Assembly (NCBI GenBank): GCA_003170655.1
Contig: PMYY01000138.1
Span: 16,047 to 25,880 of the forward strand
Reading direction: 5' to 3'
DNA: 9,834 bases
Origin: Nitrospiraceae bacterium
GTDB lineage: Bacteria; Nitrospirota; Thermodesulfovibrionia; Thermodesulfovibrionales; Dissulfurispiraceae
Below are positions 1 to 6,361 of this stretch, piece after piece; position 1 is the stretch's first letter, and each line of letters begins with the position of its first letter. Below the pieces are notes generated by a model, which had not been told where the DNA came from, ran no database searches, and saw nothing but the letters and a program-made list of their open reading frames with translations. The translations under genes were made by a program, and so were the position numbers.

Positions 1-16
1 CAAAACAGCAGCTATC

Positions 17-45
17 TTGACATCCGGCCATTAGAGAATTATACT
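17..45 (+). promoter_or_regulatory. sigma70-type promoter of the Rrf2 gene
   Basis: A perfect -35 hexamer TTGACA at 17-22 is followed, after exactly 17 bp, by TATACT at 40-45, which matches the -10 consensus at five of six positions. Transcription would start near position 52, leaving a leader of about 25 nt before the Rrf2 start codon at 77. This is the best promoter match I found in the window. Confidence 0.65.
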
Positions 46-68
46 ATCTATATCCCATCGGAATAGTA
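42..68. promoter_or_regulatory. possible operator overlapping the Rrf2 promoter
   Basis: The 6-bp arms TACTAT (42-47) and ATAGTA (63-68) form a perfect inverted repeat with centres 21 bp apart, about two helical turns. It overlaps the -10 box and the predicted start site. Rrf2 dimers often repress their own genes from such positions, so autoregulation is plausible. The arms are short and A/T-rich, so chance cannot be excluded. Confidence 0.2.
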
Positions 69-76
69 GGAATAAA

Positions 77-583
77 ATGAAACTTTCCAAAAGAACCAGG
101 TATGGCTTCAGGCTCATGGTGGAACTGGCAAAAAGTTTTGAGAAAGGGCCCCTGTCCATCAAGGAGATCGCGGCTCGACAGAATATCTCTGATAAGTATC
201 TCGAACAGATAATAATGCATCTTAAAACGGTCGGCCCCGTTACAGCCGTTCGCGGCCCAAAGGGCGGATATATGCTCTCATTGCCCCCCTCCCAGATTAC
301 TCTCAAATCCCTTTTCGATATATTTGAAGGTCCGTGCGGAATAGTTGAATGTGTTCAGAACCCTTCCGAGTGTAAAAGAGCCGACGCTTGTTTAAGTCGA
401 AAACTATGGGTAACATTAGAAGAGAAAATTTCCGAGACACTTAGCTCGACAACGCTGGAGGACTTGATAGCAGGTGATCCGGCAGATTTAATACCCTTAA
501 AATCCGGACCATGTAAAAATGCCAAGTTTATTAATCGTAGTCGCAAGCGAGTGACAGGAGGTGAATCAGAGACATTACCTTAG
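77..583 (+). CDS. Rrf2-family transcriptional regulator (IscR/NsrR-like, probable Fe-S sensor)
   Basis: This 168-residue protein has the standard Rrf2 layout. A winged helix-turn-helix fills about residues 1-65, with the family's SxKxRYGxR opening and the wing signature V-RGPKGGY at about 58-65. A dimerisation helix with cysteines C92, C99 and C105 follows (spacing X6 and X5), ending in the usual RKLW. IscR and NsrR use three cysteines in this loop to hold an Fe-S cluster, so sensing of redox state, NO or iron is likely. C87 and C146 are additional. The start at 77 has a TAGGA site 5 nt upstream. The tail after about residue 145 is basic and not typical. It is followed by the propeller and transporter genes on the same strand, which it may control. 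The family call is firm; the ligand is not known. Confidence 0.92.
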   Translation: MKLSKRTRYGFRLMVELAKSFEKGPLSIKEIAARQNISDKYLEQIIMHLKTVGPVTAVRGPKGGYMLSLPPSQITLKSLFDIFEGPCGIVECVQNPSECKRADACLSRKLWVTLEEKISETLSSTTLEDLIAGDPADLIPLKSGPCKNAKFINRSRKRVTGGESETLP

Positions 584-674
584 GAAAGGACGGGTCGTCA
601 TCAGCGAAAGCGCTAATCGATCGTTATACTGAAAGCAACGCTGTGATGATCTCCAGTATTATTATTAAGATCGC

Positions 675-680
675 AGGAGG
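675..680 (+). promoter_or_regulatory. strong ribosome binding site of the propeller gene
   Basis: AGGAGG lies 6 nt upstream of the ATG at 687, a full match to the anti-Shine-Dalgarno core. It fixes the start and suggests high translation. The rest of the 103-bp gap (584-686) holds a lone TATACT at 625-630 without a convincing -35 box, so I cannot say whether the gene has its own promoter. Confidence 0.75.
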
Positions 681-686
681 ACATTT

Positions 687-1814
687 ATGAAAAGACTGAT
701 AATTGTCATGACGTTCTTGAGTTTAGCTGTTATAACAGGGTTTACACTTTATGGTTCCGGGGGATACAGCCTGGCTGCACAGGATATGTCCGGGGATGAC
801 TGTTATTCCGGACCGGGCCCAACTATTGAGGCCAAGGTCATCGAACCGCAGCAGAAGGTCACCTTCAACGGCATCGCATATATAGCAGGCCATGGCGGGC
901 ATATAGCTATCATCGATATGCGGACCATGAAGCCGCCGACGGATATCGAGAAAGACAGGATCGTCCTCACCGAAGCCGGATCTGAAATGGAAGGCAAAAT
1001 TGCCGGCATGAGCTTCGAATCGGTGAAGAAGTCGGGAGGGACCCATGGCCAGGCGATCGTTACGGAAAAAGGAAATAAAGTCCTTATCGCGGGTACACTG
1101 GCAGGAAACGTTTATAAGATCGACCTGGCAACAGGTAAAAAACAGGGTCCCTTTAAGGTGGGAGAAAAGTTCTGCGGCGCCATCGTAGGCCCTGATGGTA
1201 AACTCTACTTCGAAGATATGGCAGATGGAAACGTCTACATATGGGATGCTGATAAACTTAAGACTGTAGACAAAATGCCTGTTGGTAAAGCGGTATGCGG
1301 CATACAATGGACCAAAAATGCCAAGAAGGCTTATATAACCGACATGCCGACCGGTACGGTGTATGTTTACGATTGGACAACGAAGAAAAAGATAAAAGAG
1401 ATAACTAGTCCCGAGATGACCTTCATTCATCAGGCGAGGATGACCCCGGACGGCAAGTATCTCTGGGTAAGCGCCCCCAATGAATTCGATCCCGGATTGA
1501 AACCCGGCACGCACGATAGCCAGATTGTCGTCATCGACACTGCAAAAGATGAAATCATCAAGCGCATCGTCCTGCCGGACGACATCAGAGCGCACGACTT
1601 CGCGTTTACGGCAGACGGCAAATATGCTTTGATTTCGTCGCGGACATATGGCGATGACAGCATATTGGCGGTAATGGACCTCAAGAATGCACACATCGTC
1701 GAAAAGGTTTCGGCTTGCGCATCGTGCCATAAAGCATACGGCGTCGAGGTGAAAATCGATAAGGGTTCTCCGCTCGTCTGCGGTATCGAAGTGAATTGGT
1801 TGGCGAAGAAATAG
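687..1814 (+). CDS. exported YVTN-type beta-propeller protein with a CxxCH motif
   Basis: The 375-residue product starts with a Sec signal peptide (basic KR, hydrophobic stretch to about 24, likely cleavage after A30 or A31), so it should act in the periplasm or outside. The rest is built of repeated propeller blades of about 40 residues, seen as (P/A)DGK turns at 170, 255 and 310, followed by a strand and then a V-x-D/W-D motif. Each blade's inner strand begins with His or Cys: H120, C163, C204, H248, H303, and finally C344-A-S-C347-H348. The last is a CxxCH motif, so covalent haem c is possible. However, H348 also sits where the fold normally has His, so a disulfide or plain structural role remains possible. 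C39 and C365 are further cysteines. Related propellers include NirF/cytochrome d1-like and surface YVTN proteins. No exact family or function recognised. Confidence 0.8.
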   Translation: MKRLIIVMTFLSLAVITGFTLYGSGGYSLAAQDMSGDDCYSGPGPTIEAKVIEPQQKVTFNGIAYIAGHGGHIAIIDMRTMKPPTDIEKDRIVLTEAGSEMEGKIAGMSFESVKKSGGTHGQAIVTEKGNKVLIAGTLAGNVYKIDLATGKKQGPFKVGEKFCGAIVGPDGKLYFEDMADGNVYIWDADKLKTVDKMPVGKAVCGIQWTKNAKKAYITDMPTGTVYVYDWTTKKKIKEITSPEMTFIHQARMTPDGKYLWVSAPNEFDPGLKPGTHDSQIVVIDTAKDEIIKRIVLPDDIRAHDFAFTADGKYALISSRTYGDDSILAVMDLKNAHIVEKVSACASCHKAYGVEVKIDKGSPLVCGIEVNWLAKK

Positions 1815-1845
1815 ACTAGACAGTCTTCGACGGATAGTGGAAGGT

Positions 1846-1901
1846 CCGAGACATGGAAAGGGGTCAAATTATATTGTCTGACCTCCTTTCCATGTGATCG
1901 G
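1846..1901. repeat. REP-like hairpin between the propeller and permease genes
   Basis: The left arm at 1851-1866 (ACATGGAAAGGGGTCA) pairs with 1879-1895 over 16 bp with one bulged base. A 12-nt A/T-rich loop (1867-1878) separates the arms. A further CCGA/TCGG pairing at 1846-1849 and 1898-1901 lies beyond a small internal loop. The GGGGTCA/TGACC core next to the loop recalls REP palindromes mobilised by RAYT (TnpA-REP) transposases. No U-run follows either arm, so an intrinsic terminator is less likely. An alternative is an mRNA-processing stem that sets different levels of the flanking genes. Confidence 0.6.
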
Positions 1902-1947
1902 AAGTGTACTGGCATCGAACGTACCACTGAGGGTTTAACGCAAGATC

Positions 1948-3153
1948 ATGTCCCGATTGAATATAACATCATTAGCCGTCAAAAACCTGCGAAGAAAAAT
2001 AGTGCGTTCTCTTCTGCTTTTTTTGTCCGTGACGGTGGTAACAGGTACTCTTTTTTCGGCCACCATCTTTATATCGAGCATGCAGAATGCATTGAAAATA
2101 GGAACGTACAGACTGGGGGCAGATGTCCTAGTCGTCCCTGAGAAGTATGCGGCAGATGCCCGCTCAGCCTTACTTGCCGGTGAACCTACTAGCTTCTATA
2201 TGAACAGGGATATTCTCGAGAAGGTAAAAAGTGTTGGAGGCGTCAAAAAGGCCTCCCCTCAGCTCTTCATAAAGCCGACTTCTTTCACCTGTTGCTATAA
2301 CGTGAATGCCTTTCTCGTGGCTTTCGATCCGACATCGGACTTTACGATAACTCCATGGCTCGAAAAAAACCTGAAGAAGCCGCTGTCCGGTAATGAAGTG
2401 ATAACTGGGCGCGGAATGCCTGTAATGGCAGGAGATCAGATTTCCTTTTTCGGCACATTATTCAAAGTCGTAGGGACGATGGAGCCGACGGGGATTAAGT
2501 TTTTTGATCAATCCATATTCATGACTATGGATGCAGCGTACAAAATGGCTGAGGATTCCAAAACCAAGTCAATGCAACCTATCAGCCTGAGCAAGGACGA
2601 GATATCCACCGTTTTGGTTCGGGTGGAAGAGGGGATTGCGCCGGACAGGGTCGCCATAAGGATAGAGCACGATGTGGATGGAGTGCGCGCAATGGCTTCC
2701 GATGAGGTGATCAGCACAGTGAGAAAACAGTTGATGGGTCTTCTGAAAGGGATCCTTATCATAAGCGCCTTGCTATGGATACTCTCCCTTCTGATGATGG
2801 GCTTTGTTTTCTATATGATCGTCAATGAACGCCAGAGGGAACTTGGCCTGCTGCGGTCGATGGGAGCCAGGAAGAAACATGTGTTCGGACTGATTATAAC
2901 CGAGGCTGTAATAATTTCGGGACTTGGAGGAATTGCCGGACTGATAAGCGGTTCGGCCATTTTGATGATCTTCAAGGATGCGATACTGCAACACCTGAAA
3001 TTGCCGTATTTATTGCCGCAAATGACATTCTTGGTCGAACTTGTTCTTGGTGCCGTCATCTTTTCTTTGCTGACGGGGATTCTTTCATCCTTGTTTCCAG
3101 CAGTGTTGGCCAGCAATATGGAACCATATGAAGCGATTAGAAAAGGGGAGTAG
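1948..3153 (+). CDS. ABC transporter permease, MacB/FtsX type, with an extracytoplasmic Cys-Cys pair
   Basis: This 401-residue membrane protein has the four-helix MacB/LolC layout. TM1 is at about 20-43, a large periplasmic domain spans about 45-260, and TM2-4 lie at about 265-291, 315-341 and 362-389. The cytoplasmic motif ERQRELGLLRSMGARKKHV (294-312) between TM2 and TM3 is the typical FtsX coupling segment, and the C-terminal EPYEAIRKGE is also typical. Such permeases usually work as dimers with a LolD-like ATPase and move lipids, lipoproteins, peptides or drugs by mechanotransmission. The only two cysteines in the protein are adjacent (C115-C116) in the periplasmic domain, followed by an AFDPTSDFTITPWL segment, a combination I recall from a subgroup of FtsX-like permeases. 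Its ATPase partner is surely the gene at 3850. The ribosome binding site is weak. The substrate is unknown. Confidence 0.9.
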   Translation: MSRLNITSLAVKNLRRKIVRSLLLFLSVTVVTGTLFSATIFISSMQNALKIGTYRLGADVLVVPEKYAADARSALLAGEPTSFYMNRDILEKVKSVGGVKKASPQLFIKPTSFTCCYNVNAFLVAFDPTSDFTITPWLEKNLKKPLSGNEVITGRGMPVMAGDQISFFGTLFKVVGTMEPTGIKFFDQSIFMTMDAAYKMAEDSKTKSMQPISLSKDEISTVLVRVEEGIAPDRVAIRIEHDVDGVRAMASDEVISTVRKQLMGLLKGILIISALLWILSLLMMGFVFYMIVNERQRELGLLRSMGARKKHVFGLIITEAVIISGLGGIAGLISGSAILMIFKDAILQHLKLPYLLPQMTFLVELVLGAVIFSLLTGILSSLFPAVLASNMEPYEAIRKGE

Positions 3154-3168
3154 AAGGGTAGAAGTGTT

Positions 3169-3831
3169 ATGAATTTAATGGGAGAGCGAAGGGTGAGAAA
3201 TATCCATTTGTCTATGATGAGTCGGGAATTGCTGCTTGTTCTGGCCTTTATGGTTTTGACAACAGTATCATGCAAGAAAGAGGAACCGAGAACCAGTCCT
3301 TCTTCAACACAGATAGTGAACTCGGCTTCGAACGAATCGGTTTTCAAAGATGTGAAGAAAAAAGTCGATCAAAACCCTAATGATGCGGATGCACTCTATC
3401 ATCTCGCGGACCTTTACGACAGGAATGAGCAGTACGCAGAAGCCGTCGAAACATACAAGAAAGTAGTGGCCCTGAAGCCTGGCATGGGCTACGCCTATTT
3501 CAAGATGGGCACTGCTTATGACCGTATCAATCAACCTGCAGAAGCAGTTACTGCTTTTAACAAGGCAGTGAGTTTAATGCCCCGAAATGCTGTCGCCTAC
3601 AACAATCTCGGCGTTGCATTTGGAAAGTTGGGCAAATTGGACGATGAGATAGCGGCATTGCAAAAAGCCGTCAAGATCAGACCGAATTACTCATCCGCCA
3701 GATATAATTTGGGTATGATTTATTTAAAAACAGGACGTAAGCAGGCAGCTATGAAGGAATATGAGGCTCTTAAGAAATTCGATGAAAGTGTCGCAGAGGC
3801 CTTATTGAAGGAGATAAACCGCGCCTCCTAG
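3169..3831 (+). CDS. TPR-repeat lipoprotein encoded inside the ABC transporter operon
   Basis: The 220-residue product has a hydrophobic segment (about 20-33) ending in TTVSC35-KK, a relaxed lipobox, so it is probably lipid-anchored at C35. A Ser/Thr-rich linker follows, then four TPR units at about 73-104, 107-140, 141-172 and 175-208. These carry the usual signatures, for example YKKVVALKP, FNKAVSLMP and LQKAVKIRP, and form a protein-binding scaffold. It sits 15 nt after the permease and 18 nt before the ATPase, so it is probably a subunit or partner of that transporter. The start is uncertain. GTG 3193 has GGAG at 3181-3184, 8 nt upstream, and gives a more normal signal peptide. ATG 3214 would also work. 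The ATG at 3169 puts an unusually long N-region before the hydrophobic core. Confidence 0.85.
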   Translation: MNLMGERRVRNIHLSMMSRELLLVLAFMVLTTVSCKKEEPRTSPSSTQIVNSASNESVFKDVKKKVDQNPNDADALYHLADLYDRNEQYAEAVETYKKVVALKPGMGYAYFKMGTAYDRINQPAEAVTAFNKAVSLMPRNAVAYNNLGVAFGKLGKLDDEIAALQKAVKIRPNYSSARYNLGMIYLKTGRKQAAMKEYEALKKFDESVAEALLKEINRAS

Positions 3832-3849
3832 CAAAGTGCGGATTGTACA

Positions 3850-4518
3850 ATGATCAAAGTTAATGACCTTATAAAGAGCTACTCGATCGACGGCCAGAAA
3901 TTCTGGGCTGTTGATAATGTCTCCCTTGCGATCGGGAAAGGAGACATGACATCGATAGTCGGACATTCCGGCAGCGGCAAGACCACTCTGCTCAGCCTTA
4001 TAGGCGGGCTTACAAAGCCTGATTCCGGGAGTATAGTCGTCGATAAAGAAAATTTACTAGCTATGAGCGATAATGAACTGTCTACGTTCAGGAATCGAAA
4101 GATCAGCTTCATATACCAGTTCTCGAGTCTTATCCCTACGCTTACAGTCTTGGAAAATGTAATATTGCCGACCGTATTTGGAAAGCAGCAACCTGACGGT
4201 GTCGCTTATGCACGAGAACTGCTGGCCATAGTCGGTCTGGAGAATAAAATGAAAGTTTATCCGTCCCAACTCTCTGGTGGGCAGCAGCGCCGCGTCGCAA
4301 TCGCTCGCGCCTTTATAAATGCCCCGGAATTGGTCCTGGCCGATGAACCGACTGGAGACCTTGATGAAGAGACAGAGGAGGAGATGATCGGATTATTCTC
4401 CTCGATGAATAAAAATAAAGGCGTGACCTTTCTAGTAGTTACTCATAGTACGGAACTCGCCAAAAGGCTCGGCAGGCAATTTAAGATGCATAATGGAAGG
4501 ATAGAAGAAATTATTTGA
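3850..4518 (+). CDS. ABC transporter ATP-binding protein, LolD/MacB type
   Basis: The 222 residues form a complete single nucleotide-binding domain, with the length and order usual for LolD. Walker A is GHSGSGKTT (38-46), the Q-loop is Q90 within YQFSSLIPTLTVLENV, the signature is LSGGQQRRVAIARA (141-154), Walker B is LVLADE (161-166), the D-loop is around G169-D172, and the switch histidine is H199 in VVTHS. All key residues are intact, so it should hydrolyse ATP. It lies 18 nt after the TPR lipoprotein gene and is the last gene of the block that begins with the permease at 1948, with which it should assemble at the inner membrane. Its Shine-Dalgarno site is poor, so translation may depend on reading through from the gene before it. 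Confidence 0.95.
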   Translation: MIKVNDLIKSYSIDGQKFWAVDNVSLAIGKGDMTSIVGHSGSGKTTLLSLIGGLTKPDSGSIVVDKENLLAMSDNELSTFRNRKISFIYQFSSLIPTLTVLENVILPTVFGKQQPDGVAYARELLAIVGLENKMKVYPSQLSGGQQRRVAIARAFINAPELVLADEPTGDLDEETEEEMIGLFSSMNKNKGVTFLVVTHSTELAKRLGRQFKMHNGRIEEII

Positions 4519-4545
4519 GATGGATTCAGTACAACGCAAGGAGAT

Positions 4546-4595
4546 GCTATCCCAATAATTTTGTTCTAAGTACATTCTTCATAATTTGGAATAGC
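4546..4595. terminator. imperfect stem in the convergent gap, possible shared terminator
   Basis: The 80-bp gap between the convergent ATPase and coaD genes contains arms GCTATCCCAA (4546-4555) and TTGGAATAGC (4586-4595), which pair at nine of ten positions around a 30-nt A/T-rich loop. A bidirectional terminator would be expected here, but the loop is long and the T-runs are not placed right after the arms, so the call is tentative. Confidence 0.25.
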
Positions 4596-4598
4596 AGC

Positions 4599-5102
4599 TC
4601 ATTGGCACCTTTTTTCAAGTACATTGAATTTTTCGCGCAACGCAATCTCGACCGCCTCCGGCACGAGATCCTTTATTGCGCCCCCGAATGATGCGACCTC
4701 TTTTACGATCGTGGAGCTTAGGAATGAGTACTCTTCGGACGGCATCAGAAATACCGTCTCGATGTTCATATCGAGCCTGCGGTTCATAAGTGCCATCTGG
4801 AACTCGTTCTCGAAGTCCGAAACGGCCCTCAATCCCCTGATGACCGCAATGCCGTCCTTCGAGCTTGCATACTCGACGAGCAGACCGTGAAAAGACTCCA
4901 CCTTAACATTCTTGTATTTCCTGACCGCGTTCTTGATCATCGCAGTCCTCTCTGAAAGGTCGAAGAGGGGCTGCTTTTTGGTGCTCGGAGCGACCGCTAT
5001 GATCAAATCATCGAAGATTCGGAGACCTCTTTCGATGAGATCGAGATGTCCGTTGGTGATAGGATCGAAAGTGCCGGGATAGATGGCAAGTTTCTTTTTC
5101 AT
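4599..5102 (-). CDS. coaD: phosphopantetheine adenylyltransferase (CoA synthesis)
   Basis: CoaD joins 4'-phosphopantetheine and ATP to give dephospho-CoA and pyrophosphate, the next-to-last step of CoA synthesis, in the cytosol. The 167-residue protein is the usual length and begins with the family signature AIYPGTFDPITNGH. Its T-x-G-H nucleotidyltransferase motif is T16-H19. RGLRAVSDFENE (89-100) and SSTIVKEVA (129-137) are the other conserved blocks. The start has AGGGAG (5111-5116) 8 nt upstream. It is the last gene of a - strand operon, 26 nt after rsmD, an order common in bacteria. Identification is secure. Confidence 0.97.
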   Translation of the reverse strand: MKKKLAIYPGTFDPITNGHLDLIERGLRIFDDLIIAVAPSTKKQPLFDLSERTAMIKNAVRKYKNVKVESFHGLLVEYASSKDGIAVIRGLRAVSDFENEFQMALMNRRLDMNIETVFLMPSEEYSFLSSTIVKEVASFGGAIKDLVPEAVEIALREKFNVLEKRCQ

Positions 5103-5128
5103 GGGTCTTTCTCCCTCAATGCGGAAAT

Positions 5129-5704
5129 TTATTCAGGTCTGGAATAATCATATAGCGCAAGGGCTGTGTCTCCATAGCGATAGTTCTTCTTGAGTCTGAG
5201 GGTTTTGAGAGAATAGGTCAGGATTTTTTTTGATGAATGCTCAGCGATCACAGTCCCTTCTTTTCTAAAAAGCAGAGATTCATCGATTACCTGAAGGGAA
5301 TGTGCCACTTCATCTGTAGCATATGGTGGATCCAGAAATATGATATCGAAAGACCCTTCAGCGTTCTTCCTGAGAAAAGACTCGGCCTGGGCCTTTACTA
5401 CTGAGGCGCGACCGATAAACCCGAATTTCTCCACAAGGGTTTCGATGATCCCGACGCGGGCAGGGTTGTTCTCCACAAATACCACATGGCCTGCGCCACG
5501 GCTAAGAGCCTCGATCCCCACTGCGCCTGTGCCTGCATAAAGATCCAGAAAACGACTTCCCTCGATCTTTCCAGCCAGGATGTTGAATATTGCTTGCCTG
5601 ACCTTGGACGCAGTAGGTCTCAGTTCATCGCTATCACCCTTGGCGACAAAGGCCTTCCTGGATCCGACCTTTCTCCCTTTTGCGGAGCCGCCGGAGATTC
5701 TCAT
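5129..5704 (-). CDS. rsmD: 16S rRNA (guanine-966-N2)-methyltransferase
   Basis: RsmD methylates G966 of 16S rRNA on 30S assembly particles, using S-adenosylmethionine. The 191-residue protein opens with MRISGGSAKGRK and has RPT at 29-31, both typical of the family. The SAM-binding motif I is DLYAGTGAVGIEALSRGA (54-71), with the acidic VFVENN at the end of the next strand, and the catalytic motif IV is DPPY (125-128). Its ATG shares one base with the purN stop (TAATG), and no Shine-Dalgarno site is apparent, so it is probably translated by re-initiation after purN. Confidence 0.95.
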   Translation of the reverse strand: MRISGGSAKGRKVGSRKAFVAKGDSDELRPTASKVRQAIFNILAGKIEGSRFLDLYAGTGAVGIEALSRGAGHVVFVENNPARVGIIETLVEKFGFIGRASVVKAQAESFLRKNAEGSFDIIFLDPPYATDEVAHSLQVIDESLLFRKEGTVIAEHSSKKILTYSLKTLRLKKNYRYGDTALALYDYSRPE

Positions 5705-6354
5705 TATCTATGAATCGGCGGGTTAATAAAGAACTCATCTTTGAGTTCATACCCTTTGATCTTGATTGTTCGTCCGTCGGCATAGAGTCGGCCTTCGGAA
5801 TATAATCTGATGGCATAAGGGAAAATCTTATGCTCCAGACGAAGTATGCGCTCTGAAAGAGTGTCCTCCGTATCGTCCGGCGAGACCACAACAGCTGCCT
5901 GTATGATGATCGGTCCGGTGTCCATGCCCTCATCGACGAAGTGGACGGTGCATCCGCTGACCCTTACACCGTAGTCGACTGCCTGCTTCTGGCTGTGCAG
6001 CCCTGGAAAGGCCGGCAGCAGTGCAGGGTGAATGTTAATAATCCTGTTTGGAAAGGCCTCTATCAGCGGCTTCCCGACGATCCTCATAAACCCGGCGAGG
6101 ATAACAAGATCAACATCACGCTTCACAAGTTCCTTGGCGATCCTGGTATAGAAATCATTCTTTGATTTGAAATCGTGGGGATTGAGATAGAGATGTTTTA
6201 TGGACTGTTTTTTTGCGCGTTCGATCGCATAAGCATCCGGATTGTCTGTAATCAATAGACTGATCGAGGCATTGAGACTGCCTGCCTCTATTTCATCTAT
6301 GATTGACTGGAAGTTGGAACCGCGGCCTGATGCGAGTACGCCGAGTTTGAGCAT
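5704..6354 (-). CDS. purN: phosphoribosylglycinamide formyltransferase (GAR transformylase)
   Basis: PurN transfers a formyl group from 10-formyl-tetrahydrofolate to GAR in the third step of purine synthesis. The 216-residue protein has the phosphate-binding SGRGSNFQ near the start (9-16) and the folate/catalytic segment INIHPALLPAFPG. The catalytic triad N107, H109 and D145 (in GMDTGP) lines up with E. coli N106, H108 and D144. It follows hemE by 7 nt and overlaps the rsmD start by one base. The last residues after about 200 diverge, as is usual for this family. Identification is secure. Confidence 0.97.
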   Translation of the reverse strand: MLKLGVLASGRGSNFQSIIDEIEAGSLNASISLLITDNPDAYAIERAKKQSIKHLYLNPHDFKSKNDFYTRIAKELVKRDVDLVILAGFMRIVGKPLIEAFPNRIINIHPALLPAFPGLHSQKQAVDYGVRVSGCTVHFVDEGMDTGPIIIQAAVVVSPDDTEDTLSERILRLEHKIFPYAIRLYSEGRLYADGRTIKIKGYELKDEFFINPPIHR

Positions 6355-6361
6355 TGTAATT

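Noticed and set aside
603..614. AGCG-AAAG-CGCT mini-hairpin after the Rrf2 gene
   Set aside because: A four-pair stem is expected by chance, and no terminator T-run follows.
723..1730. A 335-codon open frame on the - strand opposite the propeller gene
   Set aside because: It lies wholly inside a well-supported gene with a signal peptide and a strong ribosome binding site. Its translation shows no recognisable motif, so it is a mirror effect of codon use.
1813..1826. Small hairpin AGACT-AGAC-AGTCT at the propeller stop codon
   Set aside because: It is only five base pairs, A/T-containing and not followed by a T-run, so it is too weak to call a terminator.
2811..3347. A 178-codon - strand frame across the permease/TPR junction
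   Set aside because: It is antisense to two convincing coding regions, and its translation has no recognisable domain.
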